Part shown: one piece after another, positions 24,676 through 33,121 of the stretch
Numbering within the stretch: position 1 is the first letter of the stretch
Layout: each line of letters begins with the position of its first letter
Made by a program: the position numbers and the translations under genes
Assembly (NCBI RefSeq): GCF_001571145.1
Contig: NZ_BCTF01000005.1
Span: forward strand, 62,001 to 126,000
Reading direction: 5' to 3'
DNA from: Hydrogenophaga flava NBRC 102514
GTDB lineage: Bacteria > Pseudomonadota > Gammaproteobacteria > Burkholderiales > Burkholderiaceae_C
DNA: 64,000 nt
Notes under the pieces: model-generated
Seen by the model: the letters and a program-made list of their open reading frames with translations, nothing else
The model's database searches: none
What the model was told of the DNA's origin: nothing

Positions 24676-24678
24676 GGG

Positions 24679-25791
24679 TCAACAAATTCTGGGCAGTTGC
24701 TCCCCACTCAGCCAGTCCACCACCCGCCGCCCGCCGAAGCGCGTGGCCATCTGCACGAAGTGGTGTGGGTCGGTAGTGACCTCGCCGATGCACGCGGCGT
24801 CCTGCCCCAGCGGGTGCGCGCGCATGGCGGCCAGCACGGCCTCGGCCGACTCGGGCGCAACCACCGCGATCAGCTTGCCTTCGTTGGCCACGTAGAGCGG
24901 GTCCAGGCCCAGCAGCTCGCAGGCGGCGTCCACCTGCGGCTTGACCGGAATCGCCGCCTCCTGCAGCAGCATGCCCACGCCGGACTGGCGCGCGACTTCG
25001 TTGAGCGTGGTCGCCAGGCCGCCGCGCGTGGGGTCGCGCAGCACGCGCACCGCGCCGGGTGCCGCCGCGAGCATGGCGGCGACCAGGGTGTGCAGGGCAG
25101 CGGTGTCGCTCTCGATGGTGGTCTCGAAGGCCAGCGACTCGCGCTGCGAGAGCACGGCCACGCCATGGTCGCCGATGCTGCCCGAGACCAGCACCACGTC
25201 GCCCGGCCGCGCGTTGCGACCGCTGATGGACACGCCTGGCGGCAGCACGCCGACGCCGGTGGTGCTGATGAACACGCCGTCGCCCTTGCCCTGCTCCACC
25301 ACCTTGGTGTCGCCGGTGACCACCGGTACGCCGGCCTCGCGCGACGCCGCGGCCATGCTCTGCACGATGCGCTGCAGGTCGACCAGCGGGAAGCCTTCTT
25401 CGATGATGAAGCTCGCGCTCAGGTACAGCGGCTTCGCACCACTCATGGCCACGTCGTTGACCGTGCCGTGCACCGAGAGGCAGCCGATGTCGCCGCCGGG
25501 GAAGAACAGCGGCGAGATCACGTGGCCATCGGTCGCCATCACCAGCCGCCCCTCGGCCGGGTCGAAGGCCGGCAGCGCCAGCACCGCGCCGTCGTCGCCC
25601 TGGCGCAGGAATGGGTTGTCGAAGGCCGCCAGGAACAGCTCCTCGATCAGCTGCGCCGCGGCCTTGCCGCCCGCGCCGTGGCCCATGTCGATGCGGCCGT
25701 GTTTGATGTCCAACGGGCGAATGTAGTTCTTCTTCACGGGTTTGGGGGCGGGCGCCTCACCGGCACCGGCCTGGTCGTGTTCGGTTCTCAT
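24679..25791 (-). CDS. hypE: Hydrogenase maturation protein HypE (cyanide ligand synthesis)
   Basis: 370 residues. The C-terminus PRIC carries the cysteine that receives carbamoyl from HypF and is dehydrated to the thiocyanate used for the Fe-CN ligands. ATP-binding signatures of the PurM-like fold are visible (DIGCLSVHGTVNDVAMSGA, VVTGDTKVVEQGK, DPTRGGLATTLNEVA). The ATG at 25791 overlaps the hypD stop. The first 20 residues are a Pro/Ala-rich extension before KNYIRPLDIKHGRIDMGHGAGG. Confidence 0.95.
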   Translation of the reverse strand: MRTEHDQAGAGEAPAPKPVKKNYIRPLDIKHGRIDMGHGAGGKAAAQLIEELFLAAFDNPFLRQGDDGAVLALPAFDPAEGRLVMATDGHVISPLFFPGGDIGCLSVHGTVNDVAMSGAKPLYLSASFIIEEGFPLVDLQRIVQSMAAASREAGVPVVTGDTKVVEQGKGDGVFISTTGVGVLPPGVSISGRNARPGDVVLVSGSIGDHGVAVLSQRESLAFETTIESDTAALHTLVAAMLAAAPGAVRVLRDPTRGGLATTLNEVARQSGVGMLLQEAAIPVKPQVDAACELLGLDPLYVANEGKLIAVVAPESAEAVLAAMRAHPLGQDAACIGEVTTDPHHFVQMATRFGGRRVVDWLSGEQLPRIC

Positions 25792-26951
25792 GGGGTGACC
25801 TCCTCGGTGGCGGTGGCGGCGACGATGGGAATGTCGCGAAAGCGCCCGTAGGTGTAGTGCGCGGCGCAGGCGCCTTCGCTGGACACCATGCAGGAGCCGA
25901 CCGGGTTCTCGGGTGTGCAGACGGTGCCGAAAATCTTGCAGTCGGTCGGCCGTTTCACGCCGCGCAGGATGGCGCCGCACTCGCAGGCCTTGTTGTCGGG
26001 CACCGACTGGTAGGCCAGGTCGAAGCGGCGCTCGGCGTCGAAGGCCGCGAAGGCCTCGCGGATCTTGAGCGCGCTGTAGGGCACCTCGCCCAGGCCGCGC
26101 CACTCGAAGCTGGGCCGCAGCTCGAACACCTCGGACACCAGGGCCTGCGCGCGCAGGTTGCCCTCGGGCGTGACGGCGCGGGTGAACTCGTTTTCCACAT
26201 GGGCGGCGCCGCGGTTGACCTGGCGCACCAGCATCAGGATGGCCTGCATCACGTCCAGCGGCTCGAAGCCGGCGATGACCACCGGCTTGCGGTATTCCTC
26301 GGCGAAGTAGTCGTAGGGCGCGGAGCCGATCACGATGCTCACGTGGGCGGGGCCGACGAAGCCGTCGATGGGCACGGTGCCGAACTGGCGCACCTCGGGC
26401 GATTCGAGGATGTGGGTGATGGCCGAGGGCGTGAGCACGTGGCAGCACAGCACGCTGAAGTTGGCCAGGCCTTCGCGCTGCGCGTCGCGGATGGCGAGCG
26501 CCGTGGGCGGTGTGGTGGTCTCGAAGCCGATGGCGAAGAACACCACCTCGCGCTGCGGATTCGCGCGGGCGATGGCCAGCGCGTCGGCCGCCGAATAGAC
26601 CATGCGGATGTCACCGCCGCGCGCCTTGGCCTTGATGAGCGAGAGGCTGTCGCTGGCCGGCACGCGCATGGTGTCGCCGTAGGTGCAGACGATGGCGTCG
26701 CGCTCCAGCGCGAGGCGGATCGCCAGGTCGATGCGGCCGATGGGCAGCACACACACCGGGCAGCCGGGGCCGTGGACCATGCGCACGTTGGACGGCAGCA
26801 GTTCGAGCACGCCGTAGCGGCTGATGGCGTGCGTGTGGCCGCCGCAGAACTCCATGAAGCTGTAGGAACGCTGCGGGTCGGCCTCGGCGCAGATGCGCTC
26901 GCCGATCTGTTTGGCCAGCTCGCCATCGCGGAATTCGTCGATGTATTTCAT
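25788..26951 (-). CDS. hypD: Hydrogenase maturation protein HypD
   Basis: 387 residues. The family Cys motifs are present: EFCGGHTHAI, GPGCPVCVLP and the C-terminal [4Fe-4S] region (ACECGAIL, DCKIFGTVCTPENPVGSCMVSSEGAC). HypD with HypC is the scaffold on which the Fe(CN)2CO unit is built. Start ATG 26951 overlaps the hypC stop; stop overlaps hypE. Ordinary for the family. Confidence 0.96.
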   Translation of the reverse strand: MKYIDEFRDGELAKQIGERICAEADPQRSYSFMEFCGGHTHAISRYGVLELLPSNVRMVHGPGCPVCVLPIGRIDLAIRLALERDAIVCTYGDTMRVPASDSLSLIKAKARGGDIRMVYSAADALAIARANPQREVVFFAIGFETTTPPTALAIRDAQREGLANFSVLCCHVLTPSAITHILESPEVRQFGTVPIDGFVGPAHVSIVIGSAPYDYFAEEYRKPVVIAGFEPLDVMQAILMLVRQVNRGAAHVENEFTRAVTPEGNLRAQALVSEVFELRPSFEWRGLGEVPYSALKIREAFAAFDAERRFDLAYQSVPDNKACECGAILRGVKRPTDCKIFGTVCTPENPVGSCMVSSEGACAAHYTYGRFRDIPIVAATATEEVTP

Positions 26952-27187
26952 GGCTGTACCTCCGCACCGGTCATGGCCTGCATCTCGGCGAACAAGGCGA
27001 GGGTCTTCTCGGCCTCCTCCCGGTCGATCATGCCGATGGCGTGGCCCACGTGCACGATCACGTAGTCGCCGACCTCGGCCTCGGGCACCAGGGCGATGGA
27101 GATGGGCTTGCGGATGCCGCCCAGATCGACCACCGCCTGGTCGTTGTCGCGCTTCTCGACAAGGCGCGCGGGAATGGCTAGGCACAT
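26948..27187 (-). CDS. hypC: Hydrogenase assembly chaperone HypC
   Basis: 79 residues beginning MCLAIPARLV; the N-terminal Cys2 binds the iron centre and large-subunit precursor. VGDYVIVHVGHAIGMIDREEAEKTL is the conserved second half. It overlaps hypF by 10 bases and hypD by 4. A second HypC-family member, hoxL, lies at 32818-33120 and probably serves the membrane-bound enzyme. Confidence 0.95.
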   Translation of the reverse strand: MCLAIPARLVEKRDNDQAVVDLGGIRKPISIALVPEAEVGDYVIVHVGHAIGMIDREEAEKTLALFAEMQAMTGAEVQP

Positions 27188-28317
27188 GGGGTGGTCTCCT
27201 CAACGGGGGATGTTGTCTGTGATGTCTGAAGCTGCTGCGCCGCCACCCAGGCCTGGCCGATGGCCAGCCCGGCGTCGCCGCAGCCGGGCGGACCGGGCAG
27301 GTACACGGTCAGTCCCGCATCCACCAGGCGTCGCACGGTGCGATCGCGCAGGATGCGGTTGAAAAAGCAGCCACCGCCCAGCACGGTGGTGTGGACGCCG
27401 CGCCCGCGCGCGACGGCGATCAATGCCCCGGCCAGCGCGTCGGCCAGCGCCAGGTGGAAGCCAGCGGCGGTCACGTCGGCATCGGGCGCGTCGAACAGTT
27501 GCGCCAGCACCGGGCGCAGGTCGATGCGGCCGTCGTCGTGTTGCAGCGCCCCGGCCAGCGGCGGCAGATCGGGCCGGACCGAGAGAGCGCGAGCCGCGGC
27601 CTGTTCCAGCGCGATCGCGGCCTGCGCCTCGTCCTGCTGGTGGTGGCACTGGCCCAGCGCACCCGCCGCGGCGTCGAACCATCGGCCGGCGCTGCTGGTC
27701 AGCGGGCAGTTCAGGCCCTTGTCCAGCATCTGACGCACGCCCGCCGCCACGGCCTCGCCCACCACGGGCGCGAAGCGCGGCACGATCTCGTCTGCGCGGT
27801 CCAGCGCATGCAGCGCGCTCGCCGCCATGCGCCAGGGTTCGCGCGCGGCGCGGTCGCCGCCCGGCAGGGCCAGCGGCTGCAGGTGGCCCAGGCGCGTCCA
27901 GCGCGGGCCGTCGAGCCAGAGCAGTTCGCCGCCCCAGGGGTTGCCGTCCGTTCCGAGGCCGACACCGTCGAGCGCAAGCCCGACCACCGGGCCGTCGATG
28001 CCGTGTTCGGCGACCACCGCCGCGAGGTGTGCGTGGTGGTGCTGCACGCCGATGGCGGGCACGCCCAGCGCGTCGGCGGTGGCGATCGCCAGCCGGGTGC
28101 TGAAGAAGTCAGGGTGCAGGTCGTGTGCAATGGCCTGCACCGGCGCAGCAGCAGCCTCGGCCTGCCGCGCCAGCGCCTGCACCGAGCGCTCCAGCGCGTC
28201 GCAGGCCGCCGGGTCGCTGAGGTCGCCGTGCACCGGCGACCAGTGCACGCGACCGTCCAGCACAAGGCAGGCCGCGTTTTTCAGCCAGGCGCCGACGGCG
28301 AGCACGGAGGTGGACAT
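27178..28317 (-). CDS. hypF: Short HypF (carbamoyltransferase domain only)
   Basis: 379 residues, about half of a full HypF (about 750). It contains only the Kae1/TobZ-like C-terminal part with the metal motif HHHAHLAAVVAEHG (around residue 93) and GLALDGVGLGTDG. The acylphosphatase, zinc-finger and YrdC-like adenylation domains are missing. A naturally short, functional HypF1 is known in Cupriavidus necator, so this is probably not decay: the frame is clean and starts 3 bases after hypB. The missing carbamoyl-adenylation step must be supplied otherwise, for example by another hypF in the genome. Confidence 0.92.
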   Translation of the reverse strand: MSTSVLAVGAWLKNAACLVLDGRVHWSPVHGDLSDPAACDALERSVQALARQAEAAAAPVQAIAHDLHPDFFSTRLAIATADALGVPAIGVQHHHAHLAAVVAEHGIDGPVVGLALDGVGLGTDGNPWGGELLWLDGPRWTRLGHLQPLALPGGDRAAREPWRMAASALHALDRADEIVPRFAPVVGEAVAAGVRQMLDKGLNCPLTSSAGRWFDAAAGALGQCHHQQDEAQAAIALEQAAARALSVRPDLPPLAGALQHDDGRIDLRPVLAQLFDAPDADVTAAGFHLALADALAGALIAVARGRGVHTTVLGGGCFFNRILRDRTVRRLVDAGLTVYLPGPPGCGDAGLAIGQAWVAAQQLQTSQTTSPVEETTPCA

Positions 28318-28320
28318 GGT

Positions 28321-29232
28321 TCAGTGGGTGTGTACGGCGCCATCCAACCAATTGAGCCAGGCGTCCATGCCCTCACCCGTGGTGGCGGACAACTGGATGA
28401 CTTCAATCGCCGGGTTCACGCGCCGCGCCAGATCGATGCAGCGGGCCACGTCGAACTTCACGTGCGGCAGCAGGTCGATCTTGTTCAGGATCATCAGCTG
28501 CGAGGCCGCGAACATGTCGGGGTACTTCAGCGGCTTGTCCTCGCCCTCGGTCACCGAGAGGATGGCCACCTTGGCGGCCTCGCCCAGGCCCCACACGGCG
28601 GGGCAGACCAGGTTGCCCACGTTCTCGATGAATAGCAGGCTGTGGTCGTCGCCGTGGTGGTGATGGTGGTCATGCGAGTGGCCGTGATCATGTGCATGGT
28701 CGTGGTGGTCATGCCCATGGTCGTGCGAGTGCTCGTGGCTGTGCAGCTGCGCAAACGCCTCGGCCACCATGGGCGCGTCGAGGTGGCAGCCCTTGCCGGT
28801 GTTGACCTGGATCGCGGGTGCGCCGGTGGCGCGGATGCGGTCGGCGTCGAAGCTGGTCTGCTGGTCGCCCTCGATCACGGCCACGTGCAGGCCGGGCTGG
28901 CGCGCCTTGAGCGCCTCGATGGTGGCGCACAGCAGCGTGGTCTTGCCCGAACCGGGGCTGGAGACGAAGTTCAGCGCGGTCACACCGTGCGACTCGAAGT
29001 GCGCGCGGTTCTGCTGCGCCACGCGGTTGTTGGCGCCCAGGATGTCGGTCTCCAGCTTGATGGCGCGCTCCTGGCTCATGCCGGGCACCGACACGCGGGC
29101 CGCGCCGGCGCCGAAGTGCAGGTCGCCGTTGGCCGGGTTGACCGTGATCACGCCGGGCTCGCTGCCCGCGCTCTGTTGCACATGCCGGGCATGGGCCGGG
29201 CTGTTGTCACTGCATCCGCACACGACACACAT
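28321..29232 (-). CDS. hypB: Nickel-insertion GTPase HypB with internal His-rich segment
   Basis: 303 residues. N-terminal nickel motif MCVVCGC, P-loop SSPGSGKTT (91-99), [13 protein letters not shown], metal-site residues GKGCHLDA (147-153), [11 protein letters not shown] (201-211) and NKIDLLP. Residues 164-197 are a His-rich stretch with 19 His in 34. It is inserted inside the GTPase domain between the Cys-His metal site and ENVGN, not near the N-terminus as in rhizobial HypB. It probably stores nickel. hypA follows upstream and hypF downstream. Confidence 0.95.
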   Translation of the reverse strand: MCVVCGCSDNSPAHARHVQQSAGSEPGVITVNPANGDLHFGAGAARVSVPGMSQERAIKLETDILGANNRVAQQNRAHFESHGVTALNFVSSPGSGKTTLLCATIEALKARQPGLHVAVIEGDQQTSFDADRIRATGAPAIQVNTGKGCHLDAPMVAEAFAQLHSHEHSHDHGHDHHDHAHDHGHSHDHHHHHGDDHSLLFIENVGNLVCPAVWGLGEAAKVAILSVTEGEDKPLKYPDMFAASQLMILNKIDLLPHVKFDVARCIDLARRVNPAIEVIQLSATTGEGMDAWLNWLDGAVHTH

Positions 29233-29255
29233 GGTCGGTCTCCTTCAACGCTGCT

Positions 29256-29603
29256 TCAATCATCACTCACGCGCATGTCCACCACGCGCAATTCCATGCC
29301 GCCCGTGGGCTGCAGCTGGTAACCGCCGCAGGCCGGGCAGGCGTCGCCGCGCTGCGCGATGGCCACGGTCTGCGCGCAGGCCATGCACCAGGCCTGCCCC
29401 GGCGGCTCGTCGATCTCGATGCGCGCGCCGTCCAGCAGGGTGCCGGGCGCCAGGCTCTCCAGCGCGAAGCGCAGCGCGCGGATGTCCACACCGGCCAGCT
29501 GACCGGCTTCGAGCCGCAGTTCCAGCAGGCGTGCAAAACCTTCGCGACGTGCGGTGTCTTCCACCAGCTGCAGCACGCCGCCGGCCAGACTCGCTTCATG
29601 CAT
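29256..29603 (-). CDS. hypA: Nickel metallochaperone HypA
   Basis: 115 residues starting MHEASLAGGV, with the nickel ligand His2 and Glu3. The structural zinc site is CMAC...CPACGG (about residues 73-92). It delivers Ni to hydrogenase precursors with HypB. Its start overlaps the end of hoxV by 8 bases, linking the accessory hox genes to the hyp genes. Confidence 0.94.
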   Translation of the reverse strand: MHEASLAGGVLQLVEDTARREGFARLLELRLEAGQLAGVDIRALRFALESLAPGTLLDGARIEIDEPPGQAWCMACAQTVAIAQRGDACPACGGYQLQPTGGMELRVVDMRVSDD

Positions 29604-30741
29604 GGGCCACCTCCCCTTCCACCGCAGGCGCTGCGTCCACCTCGAACGGCACGCAGGGGTCGAACGCCGCCATCAGCAGGTGCAGCTGGCGCGTGCGCAG
29701 CGCGGCGGGCAGCGTGTTGTCCAGCGCCGAGATGCGGCGGGCCACCTCGCCGGCCGGGTGGAAGTTCCACTCGGTCGGCGCCAGCACGCGGCAGGCGTGC
29801 ACCACCGGCACATCGGGCTCCAGCTCCACCTGGTGCACCAGCAGGCCGCGCGCCATCTCGACCCAGGCCAGGCCCTGGCCGTCGGCCGTGTGCAGCGCGC
29901 CATGGCGCAGCCAGCCGTCGCCCTGCCCAGGGCCGTCCGGCAGGCACAGCCGCACCAGTTCGGCCAGGCGGCTGCCCAGCAGGGTCCAGGGCGTGAGCGG
30001 CAGGCCATCGTCGGCGCTGTGCAGGCGCGCCCAGGGGCCGGTGTGGGCGCAGGCGCCGTGCCACAGCGGCTGCAGGGCAAAACCCGGCTTGAGCGCGAGC
30101 GCAGCGGCCAGCGTGCGCAGCTGGTCGTCCTGGCCGTGCGCGCGCAGGGCCCGCGCCATGTCAAGCGCCCGCCCGCTGTCGGCCTCGCGCGCGCTGCGCA
30201 CCAGGGCCGGCAGCCAGCCGTCGTGGCGCGTGCTCCAGTCCAGCAGCCAGTCGGCGCCGCAGGCCTGCCATGCGCGCAGCCAGGTGGCCGCCGGCATGTG
30301 CAGGCACTCGCGCTGCAGCCACTCCTGCGCCTGCGGCCAGGGCTCGTCGCCGTTGGCCGCCGGCCGCAGCAACGGGCAGGTTTGAAGCGCTTGCAGCGCG
30401 GCACCCTGGGTGGTGCCGTCGGCGGGGCCGAGCAGGCGCGGCCAGTCCAGGCCGATGCGGCGCACATGTTCCTGCGCGGTCTCGTGGCGCAGGCGCTGCG
30501 CCACGTCCGCGGGTGCGGGCCCGGCGCCGGGGCGGGCCGCGTGGATCGCCAGCTGGGCGCAGAGCCGGTGCGCGTGGCTGCACAGGTTGAACAGGCTGGC
30601 CAGCAGGCCCGGCAGCGCGGTGGCCGGCTGGCCCTGGCCGAGCCGCCCGGCCCAGTCGCGCCGGCTGCTGTGCAGCGCCTGCGCCAGCGGTGCGCCGGGG
30701 CGCACGCACAGGCGGCCGGCCAGATCCAGCGCGGCGCTCAT
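29596..30741 (-). CDS. hoxV: Hydrogenase assembly protein HoxV/HupK
   Basis: 381 residues, a distant copy of a hydrogenase large subunit. Near the C-terminus FDPCVPFEVD keeps the first Cys of DPCxxC but has lost the second; NLCSHAHRLC near residue 52 echoes the N-terminal Cys pair. HoxV/HupK is thought to hold the Fe(CN)2CO unit before transfer to HoxG. The ATG at 30741 overlaps the hoxT stop by 4 bases, and the stop overlaps hypA. Confidence 0.88.
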   Translation of the reverse strand: MSAALDLAGRLCVRPGAPLAQALHSSRRDWAGRLGQGQPATALPGLLASLFNLCSHAHRLCAQLAIHAARPGAGPAPADVAQRLRHETAQEHVRRIGLDWPRLLGPADGTTQGAALQALQTCPLLRPAANGDEPWPQAQEWLQRECLHMPAATWLRAWQACGADWLLDWSTRHDGWLPALVRSAREADSGRALDMARALRAHGQDDQLRTLAAALALKPGFALQPLWHGACAHTGPWARLHSADDGLPLTPWTLLGSRLAELVRLCLPDGPGQGDGWLRHGALHTADGQGLAWVEMARGLLVHQVELEPDVPVVHACRVLAPTEWNFHPAGEVARRISALDNTLPAALRTRQLHLLMAAFDPCVPFEVDAAPAVEGEVAHA

Positions 30742-31217
30742 GCCGCGGCTCCGGGCGCGGCGCGGCGGCCGGTGAAGAAGGCGCGGCGCGCGGGCACGGG
30801 TTCTGCGGCGGGCGCGGGTGTGGGCGCCGGCCGCAGCAGGGCCAGCGAGGCCTCGGCGGTTTCGACGGCCTGCGCCTGCGTGGTGAAGCCGCCCATGGGC
30901 GAGAACAGTGCGCAGGTCTCGTGGTAGCCCACGGCCGGGTCGTGCGCACCAATGAACTCGAAGCGCTCGCTGCCGAAGCCGTGCACCGCCTTGCGCGCGA
31001 CGCGGCCGCCATGGCCTTCCACCGCCCGCGGCAGGCGCACCAGGCTCATGAACCAGGGCGTGATCAGCACGCCCTCGGCGACGGTCTGCTCGTCGTCGCC
31101 CCACTGGAAGCCGACCGCCTCGACGGACAGCGCCGGGTTGAGGATGGGCACGCCCTGCATGCGCTCGGTCTGCACGAGGCGGTAGAACTGCACCAGGGCG
31201 GACACGCGGTGTTCCAT
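30738..31217 (-). CDS. hoxT: HoxT (HybE/HupJ family assembly chaperone)
   Basis: 159 residues. The HybE-family core is residues 1-115 (ALVQFYRLVQTERMQGVPILNPALSVEAVGF, GVLITPWFMSLVRLP). The C-terminal 40 residues are Ala/Pro/Arg-rich. It is a chaperone in assembly of the exported MBH, inferred from family and position. It starts 4 bases after the rubredoxin gene and overlaps hoxV. Confidence 0.9.
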   Translation of the reverse strand: MEHRVSALVQFYRLVQTERMQGVPILNPALSVEAVGFQWGDDEQTVAEGVLITPWFMSLVRLPRAVEGHGGRVARKAVHGFGSERFEFIGAHDPAVGYHETCALFSPMGGFTTQAQAVETAEASLALLRPAPTPAPAAEPVPARRAFFTGRRAAPGAAA

Positions 31218-31221
31218 GGTC

Positions 31222-31452
31222 TCAGTCCGGCAACAGAAGAAACTGCTCGGCATCGCAGTCGCAGTTGGGGCAGCGCCAGTGCGGCGGCAGTTCGGCAAAC
31301 GGCGTGCCCTGCGGGATCTGCCACTGCGGGTCGCCGACCGCCGGGTCGTAGACCCACCAGCAGATCTTGCACTCCAGGCGCGAGCCGGGCCGCAGCACCT
31401 CGCGGTTGCCGAGGTACGAGCCTTCGAAGCCCTGGCCGTCGAAGCCGCTCAT
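31222..31452 (-). CDS. hoxR: Rubredoxin HoxR
   Basis: 76 residues. Iron ligands are CKICWWVYDP (first pair) and CPNCDCDAEQF (second pair). The stretch before the first pair is longer than in ordinary rubredoxins, as in HoxR/HupI of uptake-hydrogenase operons, which help assemble or protect the iron-sulfur small subunit in air. It overlaps hoxQ by 4 bases. Confidence 0.94.
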   Translation of the reverse strand: MSGFDGQGFEGSYLGNREVLRPGSRLECKICWWVYDPAVGDPQWQIPQGTPFAELPPHWRCPNCDCDAEQFLLLPD

Positions 31453-32312
31453 GCCTGCTCCAGATAGCCCAGCACGTCCTGCAGCCGATCGTGCGAATCG
31501 CGCAGGTCTTCCGGCGCGGCCATCGCGACCTCGGGCATGTCCACCACCTCGACCGTGTTGAGGATCACCTTGTCCATGGAGTTGTAGTACACCACGCGCC
31601 AGCAGTGCGGCAGGCGCGTGTTGGAGATGCGGCAGTTGCCGTAGCCGCGCGAGAGCAGCAGCACGCGGCCGGTGCCCAGCTGGTGATCGAGGAAGCCGAT
31701 GTCTTCGGGCGTCACCGGCAGCAGCGTCAGGTTGACCACGTGCGAGGTATGGCCCGGCTGCCAGCGCGCCACCTGGTCGCGCACCTCGTCCACCAGCAGC
31801 GGGGCGTTCTGCACATTGGGCGGCAGCGGTCCGAGCCAGGGCCGGTACTCGCGCTCGGCGTCTTCTTCCGCCACCACCCGCAGCAGGGCCGGCACCGGAC
31901 CGACCTCGACCACGTCGTCGACCAGCGCGCCGTCGCTGAAGGTCATCAGGCGCCAGACGCCGGCGAACACCGATTCCTGGATGCGCACCTCCAGCGTCGA
32001 GGATTCCTCGCGCACGATGGCGCTGGCCTCGCCCTCGCCCATCACCTGGTTGATCAGTTGCCGGTCTTCGGACGGCAGGGCCTGCAGGCCCACCTGCCCG
32101 CCCGCCCCGCCGTCGGCGGCCTGGTCGAGCAGCGCCAGCACCCGGGTCAGGACCTCGCGCGCGGCCGCGCGGCCGGCGATCTCCTCCGGCTCGGGCAGCA
32201 TGGGCGCGCGGTAGGTGTCCATGTCCTTGGGCATGGGCAGGTAGTCGAGGTGCTCGTCCTCGGTCTGGGTGCCGGGGCCGAGGGCGACCACGGGAATGGG
32301 AAAGGCTTTCAT
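31449..32312 (-). CDS. hoxQ: HoxQ/HupH hydrogenase maturation protein
   Basis: 287 residues. The signature N-terminus MKAFPIPVVALGPG and LDYLPMPKDMDTYRAP is typical of HoxQ/HupH/HyaF, with GYGNCRISNTRLPHCWRVVYYNS toward the C-terminus. It is needed for small-subunit maturation with HoxO before Tat export. The ATG at 32312 is chosen because the upstream frame is Pro/Ala-rich and non-homologous. A 40-bp gap separates it from hoxO. Confidence 0.93.
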   Translation of the reverse strand: MKAFPIPVVALGPGTQTEDEHLDYLPMPKDMDTYRAPMLPEPEEIAGRAAAREVLTRVLALLDQAADGGAGGQVGLQALPSEDRQLINQVMGEGEASAIVREESSTLEVRIQESVFAGVWRLMTFSDGALVDDVVEVGPVPALLRVVAEEDAEREYRPWLGPLPPNVQNAPLLVDEVRDQVARWQPGHTSHVVNLTLLPVTPEDIGFLDHQLGTGRVLLLSRGYGNCRISNTRLPHCWRVVYYNSMDKVILNTVEVVDMPEVAMAAPEDLRDSHDRLQDVLGYLEQA

Positions 32313-32352
32313 CAGAGGCTCCTGGTGCGGCGGTGGGGCGTGGTCGGTGGGG

Positions 32353-32802
32353 TCAGTGGCAGCTGCTGCCGCCGGTCTGGCTGACGACAGGAATGCCGAT
32401 GGTGGGCGGGCGCGAAGGCGGCATGGCCAGCGCGGCGGCGACACCGCTGAGGTAGACGTCCCAGTCCTGCATGCCGGCGATGGCCGTCACGTACTGGCCG
32501 TCGCGGAAGAACAGCAGCGTGGGCCAGCGCTGCGAGCCGTAGCGGCGCGCCACCGCGTCCTCGCTGTCGCGCGGCACCACGGCGATCCGGAAGCGGTTCG
32601 GGAACGACTTCATGAGTTCGGGCAGCACCGCCGCCACGTCCACACCTTCGGGAAAACGCACCGGGTCGCCGGCCAGCAGCACGACGCGGTCGCCGCCACC
32701 GGCGCTCCATTCCGCCACGCTGGTCTCGTCGACCCAGGTGGCGCCGAATTCGCGCGCGAGGCGCTGGACCAGGGGGGCGTGGGCTTCTGTGGTTTCAATC
32801 AT
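32353..32802 (-). CDS. hoxO: HoxO (HupG/HyaE thioredoxin-like chaperone)
   Basis: 149 residues with a thioredoxin-like fold pattern (FRIAVVPRDSEDAVARRYGSQRWPTLLFFRDGQYV) but no CxxC. HoxO/HyaE binds the Tat signal of the hydrogenase small subunit until assembly is complete. The last residues (GGSSCH) contain the only Cys. Lies 15 bases after hoxL. Confidence 0.9.
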   Translation of the reverse strand: MIETTEAHAPLVQRLAREFGATWVDETSVAEWSAGGGDRVVLLAGDPVRFPEGVDVAAVLPELMKSFPNRFRIAVVPRDSEDAVARRYGSQRWPTLLFFRDGQYVTAIAGMQDWDVYLSGVAAALAMPPSRPPTIGIPVVSQTGGSSCH

Positions 32803-32817
32803 GGTGTCTCCTTGTGT

Positions 32818-33120
32818 TCAGGCGCCCGTGAGGGCTTTCATTTGTTCGGGGCTCATCTGCGATGGCAGCGCGAAGCCCGCGTCTTCCTGCGCCTCCAGAC
32901 CCTGCATGGCGCCGAGCACCAAGTCCAGCGCGGCGTTCACCTCGATCGCGCGGTCGGCGTCGATGGCTTCGCGCGCGTCGTCGAGGAAGACCAGCAGCCA
33001 GTCGCCGCTGGAGACCTCGCCGACCAGGGCGGTGTTGATGCGGCGCCGCTCGCCGCGGCCTTCGCACAGTGCGAAGCGGCCGTCGGCCTCGATCACCTGC
33101 ATGGGGATGCCGATGCACAT
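32818..33120 (-). CDS. hoxL: HypC-family chaperone HoxL
   Basis: 100 residues starting MCIGIPMQVIEADG, with the functional Cys2. A longer C-terminal tail than HypC. HoxL/HupF is the HypC paralogue dedicated to the membrane-bound hydrogenase large subunit. One base separates it from the hoxM stop. Confidence 0.93.
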   Translation of the reverse strand: MCIGIPMQVIEADGRFALCEGRGERRRINTALVGEVSSGDWLLVFLDDAREAIDADRAIEVNAALDLVLGAMQGLEAQEDAGFALPSQMSPEQMKALTGA

Positions 33121-33121
33121 G

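Noticed and set aside
28640..28745. Short tandem pattern of GTG/CAT triplets that looks like a simple repeat
   Set aside because: It is the coding sequence of the His-rich segment of HypB, in frame and without stops.
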